Shown in pieces: positions 7,183 through 16,401 of a DNA stretch of 64,000 bases. Source of the stretch: SB25 sp050180705. GTDB lineage: Bacteria; Bacteroidota; Bacteroidia; Bacteroidales; Tenuifilaceae. The stretch is taken from NCBI GenBank assembly GCA_050180705.1, contig JBFXDX010000002.1, positions 310,001 through 374,000 on the forward strand, given 5' to 3'. Every line of letters starts with the position of its first letter. Position 1 is the stretch's first letter. The position numbers and the translations under genes are program-made. The notes beneath the pieces are model-generated. The model saw only the letters and a program-made list of their open reading frames with translations, ran no database searches and was not told the DNA's origin.

Positions 7183-9339
7183 CTATTCTTCTTCTTCCTC
7201 TGCTTCGTAAGCTTTTAGTAGTTTATCCTGAACATCGGATGGAACTTGCTCGTAAGCATTGAATTTCATGGTGTAAGTGGCACGTCCGCTGGTTAACGAC
7301 GATAGCGCTGTTGAGTATTTGTTAAGCTCGGCTAAAGGCACCTTTGCGTTGATTACCTCGAAACCTTTTACGCTTCCCATTCCCATAATGATAGCACGAC
7401 GGTTCTGTAGGTCGCTCATTACATCACCCATACGATCCGATGGAACAAGAACTTCCACATCGTAAACAGGCTCCATAATCTTAGGACCAGCATCCTTAAA
7501 TGCCGCTTTAAAAGCATTACGTCCAGCTAGTTTGAAGGAAATTTCGTTGGAGTCAACGGGGTGCATTTTACCATCGTAAACTGCAACACGAATATCGCGA
7601 GCGTATGAACCGGTAAGAGGACCTTCCTCCATTTTCTCCATGATACCTTTAAGAATTGCAGGTAGGAAACGTGCATCAATAGAACCACCAACAATACAGT
7701 TGTAGAATACAAGCTTGCCACCCCATTCTAACTTGTGCTCTTCCTTACCACGAACGCTAATGTTTACCTCTTTGCCAGCAATCTTATACTTGGTTGGATC
7801 AGGAGCGCCTTCAACGTGGGGCTCTATCACAATGTGAACCTCACCAAACTGACCAGCACCACCCGATTGTTTTTTATGACGATAATCGGCCGCAGCAATC
7901 TTCGTAATAGTTTCGCGGTACGAGATTCGTGGAGGAATAAACTCAATCTCAAGTTTGTTCAGGTTTGTTAACTGCCATTTTAATGTGTTCAGGTGGTGTT
8001 CTCCCTGACCCGACACTATAGTTTGTTTCAATTCCTTGGAGTGCTCAACTAGAATAGTTGGATCTTCCTGATGAGCCTTATGTAAAAGTTCTCCCAGTTT
8101 TTCGGTATCGGCCTCATTCTTTGGCTTGATGGCTGTACGGAATTTTGGGTTAGGGAACTCCATTGGATCAAAGTTGAAATCAAGACCCGAGCCACAAAGT
8201 GTGTGGTTGGTTTTTGAGTTCTTCAGTTTAACGGTTGCTCCAATATCGCCAGCAACTAGCTCGGTGACTTTATTTCTGTTTTTACCAGCAACGGCAAAAA
8301 GTTGGGCAATACGTTCCTTTGTGGAGTTGTTTGCATTGGTAATGTCCATACCTTCGGTTATTTTTCCCGACATTACTCTGAAATAGCTGATTTCGCCGAT
8401 GTGTGACTCTATTGATGATTTAAAGATAAACAGTGATGTTGGAGCGGCTGCATCGCATTTAATTTCCGTTTTGTTGTTGTTTTTAAGCATTGGAATCGAT
8501 GCTGGATTTGGGCCAACATTTAGGATGAACTCCATTAGTCGTTTTGTTCCAATATTACGCTTTGCCGATAAGCAGAAGACAGGGAATAGTTGACGGTTAC
8601 GGATTCCAACCGATAGACCAGAACGCATTTCATCTTCACTTAACGATCCTTGCTCAAAAAACTTCTCCATTAGCGATTCGTCGTTTTCGGCAGCGGCTTC
8701 TATGAGGATATTATGAAGTTCAGCTGCTTTGTCTGCTTCGTCAGCAGGGATTGGTAGTTCTTCTCTAACTCCAGTATCGCCATTAAACTTGTACATTTTC
8801 ATGGTGATAACGTCTATGAAAGAGTCGAACGATGTACCTGGATTAACAGGATATTGAGCAATTACAACTTTCGATCCGAAGGTTTGCTTTAACGATTCAA
8901 GTGTTTGGTCGAAGTTGGCTTTTTCATGATCAAGTTGAGTTATGGCTAGAATCATAGGTTTATTCAAACGCTCTGCATGGCGGTTGAATATTTCAGTACC
9001 CACTTCTACTCCATACTGGCTATTAATGGCCATAACCATAATATCAGCCGCGTACATCGATGTAATAACTCCGCCAACAAAATCGTCGGAACCTGGAGTG
9101 TCAATTATATTTAATTTGCGATCCAAAAATTCAGTGTACAAAACTGTTGAGAAAATGGATCTTTGATTTAGCTGTTCAATCTCGGAGTAGTCCGAAACGG
9201 TATTCTTCCCCTCGATAGTTCCCTTACGTTCGATAACTTTTCCTTCGAACATCATCGACTCGGCGAGTAGCGTTTTGCCAGAGCCAGTATTACCCAGTAA
9301 GGCAACATTCCTGATTTGATCGGTTAGATAGGTTTTCAT
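7183..9339 (-). CDS. fusA2: Elongation factor G paralogue EF-G2, GTPase motifs degraded
   Basis: 718-residue EF-G-like translation factor, full length with all EF-G domains, but divergent in the G domain. The P-loop is GNTGSGKT (16-23). The switch I RGITI of EF-G reads QRSIFS (about 59-64), losing the Mg-binding Thr. The DxxGH motif reads DTPGS (80-84), so the catalytic His is Ser84. The NKxD base-recognition motif reads TQLD (134-137). Domain IV still has the GGAGQFGEV and GSYARDIRV segments. An EF-G2 of this kind in Bacteroides thetaiotaomicron is reported to support translation without GTP hydrolysis; the residues here fit that class. It is transcribed away from the str operon. The C-terminus is an acidic EAEEEEE tail. 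Confidence 0.93.
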   Translation of the reverse strand: MKTYLTDQIRNVALLGNTGSGKTLLAESMMFEGKVIERKGTIEGKNTVSDYSEIEQLNQRSIFSTVLYTEFLDRKLNIIDTPGSDDFVGGVITSMYAADIMVMAINSQYGVEVGTEIFNRHAERLNKPMILAITQLDHEKANFDQTLESLKQTFGSKVVIAQYPVNPGTSFDSFIDVITMKMYKFNGDTGVREELPIPADEADKAAELHNILIEAAAENDESLMEKFFEQGSLSEDEMRSGLSVGIRNRQLFPVFCLSAKRNIGTKRLMEFILNVGPNPASIPMLKNNNKTEIKCDAAAPTSLFIFKSSIESHIGEISYFRVMSGKITEGMDITNANNSTKERIAQLFAVAGKNRNKVTELVAGDIGATVKLKNSKTNHTLCGSGLDFNFDPMEFPNPKFRTAIKPKNEADTEKLGELLHKAHQEDPTILVEHSKELKQTIVSGQGEHHLNTLKWQLTNLNKLEIEFIPPRISYRETITKIAAADYRHKKQSGGAGQFGEVHIVIEPHVEGAPDPTKYKIAGKEVNISVRGKEEHKLEWGGKLVFYNCIVGGSIDARFLPAILKGIMEKMEEGPLTGSYARDIRVAVYDGKMHPVDSNEISFKLAGRNAFKAAFKDAGPKIMEPVYDVEVLVPSDRMGDVMSDLQNRRAIIMGMGSVKGFEVINAKVPLAELNKYSTALSSLTSGRATYTMKFNAYEQVPSDVQDKLLKAYEAEEEEE

Positions 9340-9738
9340 GCGGGTTACGCTTATTAATTGTTTAACATCGGTTAGTTTTAGGTTGCAAATTTTGTATTAT
9401 CTATAATTAAGGTATATAGCCTCAAAAAGACATTGCAATGGTGCAACCCTGATTTTGAGTCCCCTCAAAAATAGTAAAATTTTGTTTCAAACAAACTTAT
9501 TTGCGCTTTTGTGTGGTGTTGTAAAACATGTGTATTGGTGTTGCGCTTTTGTGTGTGGCACTATGGGTTGATTATGAGTTAGTTGGTTGTTTTAGGCTGT
9601 TTTCTTTTTTAGAATAATTAACATTTATGTAGGATTTATCGGGTTTTAATCAATTTTTTAATTTTGCCTTTCCTCATGAGGATACGTATATTTTTTTGAT
9701 ATGAGAGAAAAATATTTTCAAGTAGTTATAAATCAGTA
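9340..9738. other. Divergent intergenic region fusA2/rpsL
   Basis: About 400 bp of A+T-rich DNA between the fusA2 start and the rpsL promoters, with no ORF I would defend. It contains an exact 15-bp direct repeat, TTGCGCTTTTGTGTG, at 9501-9515 and 9541-9555. No clear fusA2 promoter was identified. Confidence 0.6.
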
Positions 9739-9768
9739 TTGTTTTTTCATATAAAAAATATAACTTTG
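9739..9768 (+). promoter_or_regulatory. Distal promoter of the str-S10-spc-alpha operon
   Basis: TTG (9739-9741), 19 bp, TAACTTTG (9761-9768): an exact fit to the Bacteroidota consensus, about 130 bp before rpsL. Confidence 0.7.
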
Positions 9769-9828
9769 CGGCCGCAAAAGAATTAGCGGCAAAATGCTAA
9801 TAAACAGCAAAAAAAGAAAGGAAAATGG

Positions 9829-9857
9829 TTGCGGTGTTGAAAAAATCAATACCTTTG
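9829..9857 (+). promoter_or_regulatory. Proximal promoter of the str-S10-spc-alpha operon
   Basis: TTG (9829-9831), 18 bp, TACCTTTG (9850-9857), continuing into CAGTCC. Transcription would start near 9864, leaving a leader of about 40 nt before rpsL. The same TTTGCAGTCC word occurs at the predicted HU-family promoter near 57.2 kb. Confidence 0.7.
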
Positions 9858-9901
9858 CAGTCCATTTTTAAAGTTTAATTTAACATAAATTGTATTAATT
9901 T

Positions 9902-10282
9902 ATGCCAACAATTTCGCAACTAGTAAGAAAAGGAAGGTCTAAACTGATCGACAAGAGTAAGGCTCCAGCGCTTGATGCTTGTCCTCAGAGACGCGGAGTA
10001 TGTGTGCGAGTGTACACCACTACTCCTAAAAAGCCGAATTCGGCTATGAGAAAGGTTGCCAGGGTTAGGCTTACAAACGGTAAGGAGGTTAATGCCTACA
10101 TTCCTGGTGAAGGTCACAATCTGCAAGAGCACTCAATCGTGCTTATTCGCGGAGGTAGGGTAAAGGATTTACCTGGTGTTCGTTACCACTTAGTACGTGG
10201 AACCCTTGATGCATCTGGTGTTGAAGGACGTAAACAACGTCGTTCGAAGTATGGTGCTAAGAGACCTAAAGTTAAAAAGTAA
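9902..10282 (+). CDS. rpsL: 30S ribosomal protein S12
   Basis: 126 residues, the normal length. S12 sits at the decoding centre and helps fidelity. The two conserved loops are intact (TTPKKPNSAMRKV and LIRGGRVKDLPGVRYH), and both contain the lysines whose mutation gives streptomycin resistance elsewhere, so the sequence looks wild type. First gene of the operon; rpsG follows after 25 bp. Confidence 0.99.
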   Translation: MPTISQLVRKGRSKLIDKSKAPALDACPQRRGVCVRVYTTTPKKPNSAMRKVARVRLTNGKEVNAYIPGEGHNLQEHSIVLIRGGRVKDLPGVRYHLVRGTLDASGVEGRKQRRSKYGAKRPKVKK

Positions 10283-10307
10283 AATTTAACCTCAGTGCTT
10301 TAGAACA

Positions 10308-10784
10308 ATGAGAAAAGCAAAACCAAAAAAACGATTAATCTTACCCGATCCTAAGTTCGGAGATGTTATGGTTACCAGGTTCGTGAATAACCTGATGTAC
10401 GAGGGTAAGAAAAGTACTGCGTATGATATTTTTTACAACTCATTAGAGATTGTTAGTCAACGCATGAAAGATGCAGAAAAGACTCCACTTGAAATTTGGA
10501 AGAAAGCATTGGAAAACATTACTCCACAAGTTGAGGTTAAGAGCCGTAGAGTGGGTGGTGCAACATTCCAGGTTCCTATGGAAGTTCGTGCTGAAAGGAA
10601 GATTTCTATTTCTATGAAGAACCTTATTCTTTATTCTCGTAAACGTTCGGGAAAAGGTATGAGTGAAAAACTCGCTGCTGAAATTATGGCTGCTTTCAAT
10701 GAAGAAGGCGCTGCTTTCAAGAGAAAAGAAGATATGCATAAGATGGCTGAGGCAAATAAAGCTTTTGCTCATTTTCGTTTTTAA
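10308..10784 (+). CDS. rpsG: 30S ribosomal protein S7
   Basis: 158 residues, head-domain protein that nucleates assembly on the 3' domain of 16S rRNA and lines the E/P site. Begins MRKAKPKKRLILPDPKFGD, and keeps the conserved KSRRVGGATFQVPMEV segment and the C-terminal MAEANKAFAHFRF helix. Lies between rpsL and fusA with short gaps (25 and 28 bp). Confidence 0.99.
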   Translation: MRKAKPKKRLILPDPKFGDVMVTRFVNNLMYEGKKSTAYDIFYNSLEIVSQRMKDAEKTPLEIWKKALENITPQVEVKSRRVGGATFQVPMEVRAERKISISMKNLILYSRKRSGKGMSEKLAAEIMAAFNEEGAAFKRKEDMHKMAEANKAFAHFRF

Positions 10785-10812
10785 TTTAAGATACGAGGAA
10801 GGTAGGATATAG

Positions 10813-12930
10813 ATGAGCAGGGATTTAAAATTTACTCGTAACATTGGGATTATGGCCCACATCGACGCCGGTAAAACAACGACTACCGAGCGTATTCTCT
10901 ATTATACTGGTAAGAGCCACAAGATTGGAGAAGTACACGATGGTGCGGCAACAATGGACTGGATGGTTCAGGAGCAGGAGAGAGGTATTACCATTACTTC
11001 TGCTGCAACTACAACTTTCTGGAAATATAACGATCAGTCATATCAAGTTAATATTATTGATACCCCAGGTCACGTTGACTTCACCGTTGAGGTTGAACGT
11101 TCTTTACGTGTTTTGGATGGTACTGTTGCTACATTCTGTGCAGTAGGTGGTGTTGAACCACAAAGTGAGACCGTTTGGCGTCAAGCAGATAAGTACAGAG
11201 TGCCCAAAATTGCCTTTGTAAACAAGATGGATCGTATTGGAGCTGATTACCTTTCTGTAGTTAGTCAAATCCAAGAGAAACTAGGTGCTAACCCAGTTCC
11301 AATTCAGTTACCTATTGGTGCTGAGGATTCTTTTGTTGGTGTTGTTGACCTTATTGAGAACAAGGCAGTTGTATGGTATGATGATGCCCAAACAAAAACT
11401 GTAAACTATCGTTTAGAGGAAGTTCCCGCCAACATGAAGGATGAAGTTGAAGAATGGCGTGGAAAACTTATCGAGGCTGTTGCTTCGTATAACGATGATT
11501 TACTTGAGCGTTTCTTTGAGGATCCAGATTCTATCACCAAGGAGGAAATTATTGAAACTATTCGCAAGGCAACAATCGATATGTCTATCGTGCCTGTTCT
11601 TTGCGGTGCTTCATTCAAGAATAAAGGTGTTCAACGTTTGCTTGATGCAATTGTTGCTTTCCTTCCAAGTCCTCTTGATAAAGGTGAGATTAAAGGAACA
11701 AATCCTGATTCAGGTGAAGAAATTGTACGTAAGCCATTAATCACAGAGCCATTCTGCGGTTTAGCTTTCAAGATTGCAACTGATCCATTCGTAGGTCGTT
11801 TAGCATTCGTGAGAGTTTATTCTGGAAAGGTTGATAGTGGTAGTTATATTTTCAACACGCGTACAGGTAAAAAAGAACGTATTAGCCGTCTATACCAAAT
11901 GCACGCTAACAAGCAAAACCCAATTGAGTTCTGCGAAGCTGGTGATATTTGTGCTGTAGTTGGTTTTAAAGATTTACGTACTGGTGATACCATTTGCGAT
12001 GAGAAGAATGTTATCGCACTTGAGTCAATGACATTCCCTGAGCCAGTAATTGGTTTAGCAATTGAACCAAAAACTCAGAAAGATCTTGACAAGTTAGGTA
12101 TTGCATTAGGTAAATTATCTGAGGAAGATCCAACTTTCCGTGTTAAAACCGATCCTGATAGTGGTCAAACTGTAATTAATGGTATGGGTGAACTTCACCT
12201 TGAGATTATTGTCGACCGTCTTCGTCGTGAATTTAACGTGGATATCAATCAAGGAGCACCTCAGGTTGCATACAAAGAAACTATTACAAAAACTGTATCG
12301 CACCGCGAAGTATTCAAGAAACAATCTGGAGGTCGTGGTAAATTTGCTGACATCATCTTCGAAATCGGCCCAGCTGATGACGGTGTTGTAGGATTACAGT
12401 TTGTTGACGAGGTAAAAGGCGGAAATATTCCCCGCGAGTTCATTCCTTCTGTACAAAAAGGTTTCGATACCGCTATGAGCAATGGTGTTCTAGCTGGTTT
12501 CCAAGTGCCAAGTATGAAGGTTGTACTTAAGGATGGATCTTTCCATGCTGTTGACTCCGATTCTCTATCATTCGAAATTGCAGCTCGCTACGGTTTCCGT
12601 GCCGCTGCTCCAAAAGCATCCCCAGTTCTACTCGAGCCCATTATGAGCGTTGAGGTAGTAACTCCAGAGGAGTATATGGGTGATGTAATTGGTGACCTAA
12701 ACAAACGTCGTGGTCAAATTGCAGGTATGGAATCTAAAGGAGTTGCTAGGGTTATTAAAGCTAAAGTACCTCTATCGGAACAGTTCGGTTATGTAACAGT
12801 TCTTAGAACTCTATCATCCGGACGTGCTACATCTACAATGGAATTCTCTCACTACGCAGAAGTACCAGCAAATATCGCTAAAGAGATTGTTGAGAAATCG
12901 CGTGGTAAAGAAGTAAAGGAGATTGAATAA
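10813..12930 (+). CDS. fusA: Elongation factor G
   Basis: 705-residue GTPase that drives tRNA-mRNA translocation and, with RRF, ribosome recycling. All G motifs are canonical: AHIDAGKTTTTE, ERGITI, DTPGHVDF with the catalytic His, and NKMD. This is the housekeeping copy and contrasts with the degraded paralogue at 7183-9339. It is followed after 21 bp by rpsJ, with no tuf gene between, the usual arrangement in Bacteroidota. Confidence 0.99.
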   Translation: MSRDLKFTRNIGIMAHIDAGKTTTTERILYYTGKSHKIGEVHDGAATMDWMVQEQERGITITSAATTTFWKYNDQSYQVNIIDTPGHVDFTVEVERSLRVLDGTVATFCAVGGVEPQSETVWRQADKYRVPKIAFVNKMDRIGADYLSVVSQIQEKLGANPVPIQLPIGAEDSFVGVVDLIENKAVVWYDDAQTKTVNYRLEEVPANMKDEVEEWRGKLIEAVASYNDDLLERFFEDPDSITKEEIIETIRKATIDMSIVPVLCGASFKNKGVQRLLDAIVAFLPSPLDKGEIKGTNPDSGEEIVRKPLITEPFCGLAFKIATDPFVGRLAFVRVYSGKVDSGSYIFNTRTGKKERISRLYQMHANKQNPIEFCEAGDICAVVGFKDLRTGDTICDEKNVIALESMTFPEPVIGLAIEPKTQKDLDKLGIALGKLSEEDPTFRVKTDPDSGQTVINGMGELHLEIIVDRLRREFNVDINQGAPQVAYKETITKTVSHREVFKKQSGGRGKFADIIFEIGPADDGVVGLQFVDEVKGGNIPREFIPSVQKGFDTAMSNGVLAGFQVPSMKVVLKDGSFHAVDSDSLSFEIAARYGFRAAAPKASPVLLEPIMSVEVVTPEEYMGDVIGDLNKRRGQIAGMESKGVARVIKAKVPLSEQFGYVTVLRTLSSGRATSTMEFSHYAEVPANIAKEIVEKSRGKEVKEIE

Positions 12931-12951
12931 TTACTTTTACTAATAAGTACA

Positions 12952-13257
12952 ATGAGCCAGAAAATTAGAATTAAACTCAAATCGTACGACCACAACCTGG
13001 TAGACAAGTCGGCCGAAAAGATCGTGAAAACGGTCAAGGCTACAGGCGCTGTGGTGAGCGGCCCAATTCCGCTTCCAACGCATAAGCGGATTTTTACGGT
13101 GAACCGTTCAACTTTCGTAAACAAAAAATCGAGGGAGCAATTTGAGCTGTGCTCCTATAAGCGTTTGCTCGACATCTACAGCTCCACCCCGAAGACTATC
13201 GATGCTCTTATGAAGCTAGAACTTCCAAGTGGAGTCGAAGTAGAAATTAAAGTATGA
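12952..13257 (+). CDS. rpsJ: 30S ribosomal protein S10
   Basis: 101 residues, normal length. 30S head protein that also serves as NusE in antitermination. Recognised from MSQKIRIKLKSYDHNLVD and the loop GPIPLPTHKRIFTVNRSTFV. Opens the S10 block; rplC follows after 25 bp. Confidence 0.99.
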   Translation: MSQKIRIKLKSYDHNLVDKSAEKIVKTVKATGAVVSGPIPLPTHKRIFTVNRSTFVNKKSREQFELCSYKRLLDIYSSTPKTIDALMKLELPSGVEVEIKV

Positions 13258-13282
13258 GTGTGAATTGTAAATTGTTAAGACA

Positions 13283-13903
13283 ATGCCACAAGGATTAATT
13301 GGACGTAAAATCGGAATGACTTCCGTATTCGGTGAGGATGGAAAAAATATCCCCTGCACCGTAATTGAGGCTGGTCCTTGCGTTGTTACACAAGTGAAGA
13401 CCGCAGACAGCGATGGCTATACTGCTATTCAACTTGCCTATGACGACAAAAAGGAGAAACATACCAGCAGACCCATGTTGGGTCATTTCCAAAAAGCAAA
13501 CACCACTCCTAAACGCAAAGTAGTTGAGTTTAGAGATTGGGATGGTACAAATCAGTTAGGTGATGTTGTTACCGTTGATATGTTTAATGACGACCGCTGG
13601 GTTGATGTTACCGGAATTACAAAGGGTAAAGGATTTCAGGGTGTAGTTAAACGTCATGGTTTCGGTGGTGTAGGTGGTCAAACCCACGGTCAGCACAACC
13701 GTCAGCGTCACCCGGGTTCTATGGGTGCATCATCGTTCCCATCACGCGTTTTCCCAGGGAAAAGGCTTGCCGGTCGTACCGGAGGCGATAGAGTTAAGAT
13801 TATTAACTTACGCATTCTCAAAGTGATTCCTGAGAGCAACCTTCTCCTTGTAAAAGGTTCCATTCCAGGTGCAAAAGGTTCTTACTTAATTATTGAGAAA
13901 TAA
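13283..13903 (+). CDS. rplC: 50S ribosomal protein L3
   Basis: 206 residues. Primary 23S rRNA-binding protein near the peptidyl transferase centre. Contains GLIGRKIGMTSVF at the N-terminus and the W-loop region GFGGVGGQTHGQHNRQRHPG with its conserved Gln. The TAA stop shares its last A with the ATG of rplD (TAATG), suggesting translational coupling. Confidence 0.99.
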   Translation: MPQGLIGRKIGMTSVFGEDGKNIPCTVIEAGPCVVTQVKTADSDGYTAIQLAYDDKKEKHTSRPMLGHFQKANTTPKRKVVEFRDWDGTNQLGDVVTVDMFNDDRWVDVTGITKGKGFQGVVKRHGFGGVGGQTHGQHNRQRHPGSMGASSFPSRVFPGKRLAGRTGGDRVKIINLRILKVIPESNLLLVKGSIPGAKGSYLIIEK

Positions 13904-14535
13904 TGGAAATTAAAGTACTTAACATATCAGGACAGGAAACTGGGAGAATGGTTCAACTCGATGACTCAATTTTTGCCATTGAACCAAACGATCACGCTAT
14001 TTATCTTGATGTAAAGCAAATTCTTGCTAACGGACGTCAAGGTACACATAAAGCGAAACAGCGTAATGAGGTTTCCGGTAGCACACGCAAGTTAAAGAAG
14101 CAAAAAGGTACAGGTACTGCACGTGCAGGTAGCATCAAATCGCCACTTTTCCGTGGAGGTGGACGTGTGTTCGGCCCAGTGCCACGCGATTATAGCTTCA
14201 AGCTTAATAAGAAAGTTAAACAGCTTGCTCGTAAGAGCGCTCTAGCATACAAAGCAAAGAACGATGCAATTGTTGTAGTTGAAGATTTCAACTTTGAGGC
14301 ACCAAAGACCAAACAATTCGTAACTATTTGCAATAATTTACAAGTTGCTGATAAAAAGACACTATTCGTTATTGGAGATACAAATAAAAATATATCTTTG
14401 TCATCCAGAAATTTACAGCAGCATAAAGTTGTAGAAGCTTCATCTATAAATACTTACGAAGTATTAAATGCTAAAGCTTTAGTGCTTTCAGAGAGTTCAG
14501 TAGATGTTCTCAATAAAATGTTTAAAGTTTCTTAA
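13903..14535 (+). CDS. rplD: 50S ribosomal protein L4
   Basis: 210 residues. Assembly and exit-tunnel protein; in enterobacteria it also represses its own operon. The tunnel loop is recognisable from STRKLKKQKGTGTARAGS followed by SPLFRGGGRVFGP. Its start overlaps the rplC stop by one base. No E. coli-type leader structure is evident upstream of rpsJ, so L4 autoregulation cannot be inferred here. Confidence 0.99.
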   Translation: MEIKVLNISGQETGRMVQLDDSIFAIEPNDHAIYLDVKQILANGRQGTHKAKQRNEVSGSTRKLKKQKGTGTARAGSIKSPLFRGGGRVFGPVPRDYSFKLNKKVKQLARKSALAYKAKNDAIVVVEDFNFEAPKTKQFVTICNNLQVADKKTLFVIGDTNKNISLSSRNLQQHKVVEASSINTYEVLNAKALVLSESSVDVLNKMFKVS

Positions 14536-14546
14536 TTAGACGAGTG

Positions 14547-14837
14547 ATGGACATACTGATTAGACCAATTGTAACTGAGAAGATGGAGCACTTAACCAAC
14601 AAGGTAAACCAGTACGGTTTTATTGTTGATAAAAGGGCGAACAAGTTACAAATAAAGAAAGCCATTGAGGATTTATACGGTGTTACCGTTGACTCAGTGA
14701 ATACAATACGTTACGCTGGAAAAGTAAAGAACCGCTACACAAAGGCTGGTTATATTGTTGGACGTACCAACAGCTACAAGAAAGCAATTGTAACGTTGAA
14801 GAATGCAGAGAAAATAGATTTTTATAGCAACATCTAA
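14547..14837 (+). CDS. rplW: 50S ribosomal protein L23
   Basis: 96 residues from the ATG at 14547; the frame also opens at a GTG three bases earlier. Lies at the tunnel exit and docks trigger factor and SRP. MDILIRPIVTEKM and AIEDLYGVTVDSVNT are family hallmarks. Eleven bp after rplD and 5 bp before rplB. Confidence 0.98.
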   Translation: MDILIRPIVTEKMEHLTNKVNQYGFIVDKRANKLQIKKAIEDLYGVTVDSVNTIRYAGKVKNRYTKAGYIVGRTNSYKKAIVTLKNAEKIDFYSNI

Positions 14838-14842
14838 AGAAA

Positions 14843-15667
14843 ATGGCTGTACGGAAACTAAAACCTGTTACACCAGGACAGAGACACAAAATTATAGGCA
14901 CATTCGATGAAGTTACTGCATCGAAGCCTGAGAAATCGTTGCTACGCCCCCTGAAAAAAACTGGTGGTAGAAATAACCAGGGGAAAATGACCATGCGATA
15001 TATAGGGGGTGGTCATAAGCGTCGATACAGATTGATCGACTTTACACGCGAACGTGAGGGCGTTGCTGCAGTGGTTAAAACTGTAGAATACGATCCAAAC
15101 CGTACCGCTCGTATTGCATTAGTAGAGTATACCGATGGCGAAAAACGCTATATTGTTGCTCCTAGTGGATTACAAGTTGGTCAAACTATCATGTCGGGAA
15201 GAGGAGTCGCTCCGGAGCTTGGAAACACTCTTTACTTGGCTGAGATTCCACTTGGAACAATAATTCATAACATCGAATTATATCCAGGTAGAGGCGCTTG
15301 CATGGCAAGAAGTGCTGGTTCATATGCACAGCTTCTTGCACGTGAAGGAAAGTATGCAATTATTAAACTTCCCAGCGGTGAGACCCGTATGGTGTTAACC
15401 GAATGTAAAGCTACTATTGGTAGTGTATCGAACAGCGACCACGCTTTGGAGAAATCTGGTAAAGCCGGACGTACCCGTTGGTTAGGTCGTCGTCCTCGCA
15501 ACAGAGGTGTTGCTATGAACCCTGTTGATCACCCAATGGGTGGTGGTGAAGGACGCGCTTCGGGAGGACATCCACGCTCACGCAAGGGTATTCCTGCTAA
15601 GGGCTACAAGACTCGTTCGAAGAAGAATCCTAGCAATAAGTTAATTGTTGAACGCAGGAAAAAGTAA
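14843..15667 (+). CDS. rplB: 50S ribosomal protein L2
   Basis: 274 residues, full length. Required for subunit association and peptidyl transfer. Shows GGRNNQGKMTMRYIGGGHKR at the N-terminus and the C-terminal NPVDHPMGGGEGR containing the conserved His. The C-terminus is a basic KNPSNKLIVERRKK tail. rpsS follows after 18 bp. Confidence 0.99.
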   Translation: MAVRKLKPVTPGQRHKIIGTFDEVTASKPEKSLLRPLKKTGGRNNQGKMTMRYIGGGHKRRYRLIDFTREREGVAAVVKTVEYDPNRTARIALVEYTDGEKRYIVAPSGLQVGQTIMSGRGVAPELGNTLYLAEIPLGTIIHNIELYPGRGACMARSAGSYAQLLAREGKYAIIKLPSGETRMVLTECKATIGSVSNSDHALEKSGKAGRTRWLGRRPRNRGVAMNPVDHPMGGGEGRASGGHPRSRKGIPAKGYKTRSKKNPSNKLIVERRKK

Positions 15668-15685
15668 TCAGTAAAATTTGAAGGT

Positions 15686-15955
15686 ATGAGTAGGTCACTT
15701 AAAAAAGGTCCCTTCATCGAATATAAGTTGGATCAACGTATCGCAACGATGAACGAATCCAACAAAAAGGCCGTTGTTAAAACTTGGTCTAGAAGTTCGA
15801 TGATTTCTCCCGACTTTGTTGGACACACCATAGCAGTTCACAATGGGAATAAATTTATTCCTGTGTATGTTACCGAGAACATGGTAGGTCATAAACTTGG
15901 AGAATTTGCTCCAACTCGCACATTCCGTGGTCACGCAGGTAATAAGAAAAAGTAA
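15686..15955 (+). CDS. rpsS: 30S ribosomal protein S19
   Basis: 89 residues. 30S head protein contacting S13 and bridge B1. MSRSLKKGPFIEYKL and GHKLGEFAPTRTFRGHAG are diagnostic. The next gene, rplV, begins 25 bp downstream. Confidence 0.99.
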   Translation: MSRSLKKGPFIEYKLDQRIATMNESNKKAVVKTWSRSSMISPDFVGHTIAVHNGNKFIPVYVTENMVGHKLGEFAPTRTFRGHAGNKKK

Positions 15956-15980
15956 GTGAATTGATTAAAGAAACTAAGCA

Positions 15981-16394
15981 ATGGGTGCAAGAAAACATAC
16001 AATGGCCAATAGGCTAAAGGAGGAGAAACAGAAAAAAGCAATTGCGGTTTTACGCAATTGCCCATCATCTCCACGTAAAATGCGCTTGGTAGTAGACCTG
16101 GTACGCGGTAAAGATGTAAATTCAGCTCTTAACATCCTTAAATTCAACGGCAAAAATGCCGCTAGCGATGTTCATAAACTTTTACTCTCTGCTATAGCAA
16201 ACTGGAAAGCTAAAAACGAGAATGTTCGTATTGAAGATGCTAACCTATTTGTTAAAGAGATATTTGTTGATCAGGGCAGAACTCTTAAACGTATTCGCAC
16301 CGCTCCTCAGGGACGCGCGCATCGTGTTCGTAAACGTTCAAATCACGTAACCGTGATTGTTGACAGTGCAGTTAATAATGATACAAATAATTAG
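15981..16394 (+). CDS. rplV: 50S ribosomal protein L22
   Basis: 137 residues, longer than the approximately 110 of E. coli because of a basic N-terminal extension of about 25 residues (MGARKHTMANRLKEEKQKK). The extension is common in Bacteroidota. The core has SPRKMRLVVDLVRGK and the tunnel hairpin RTLKRIRTAPQGRAHRVRKR. An internal ATG at 16002 is a possible alternative start. Seven bp before rpsC. Confidence 0.98.
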   Translation: MGARKHTMANRLKEEKQKKAIAVLRNCPSSPRKMRLVVDLVRGKDVNSALNILKFNGKNAASDVHKLLLSAIANWKAKNENVRIEDANLFVKEIFVDQGRTLKRIRTAPQGRAHRVRKRSNHVTVIVDSAVNNDTNN

Positions 16395-16401
16395 CAGTTA
16401 A

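Noticed and set aside
12931..12951. Deletion of tuf between fusA and rpsJ
   Set aside because: Bacteroidota normally carry tuf elsewhere, near the rpoBC cluster, so absence here is ordinary.
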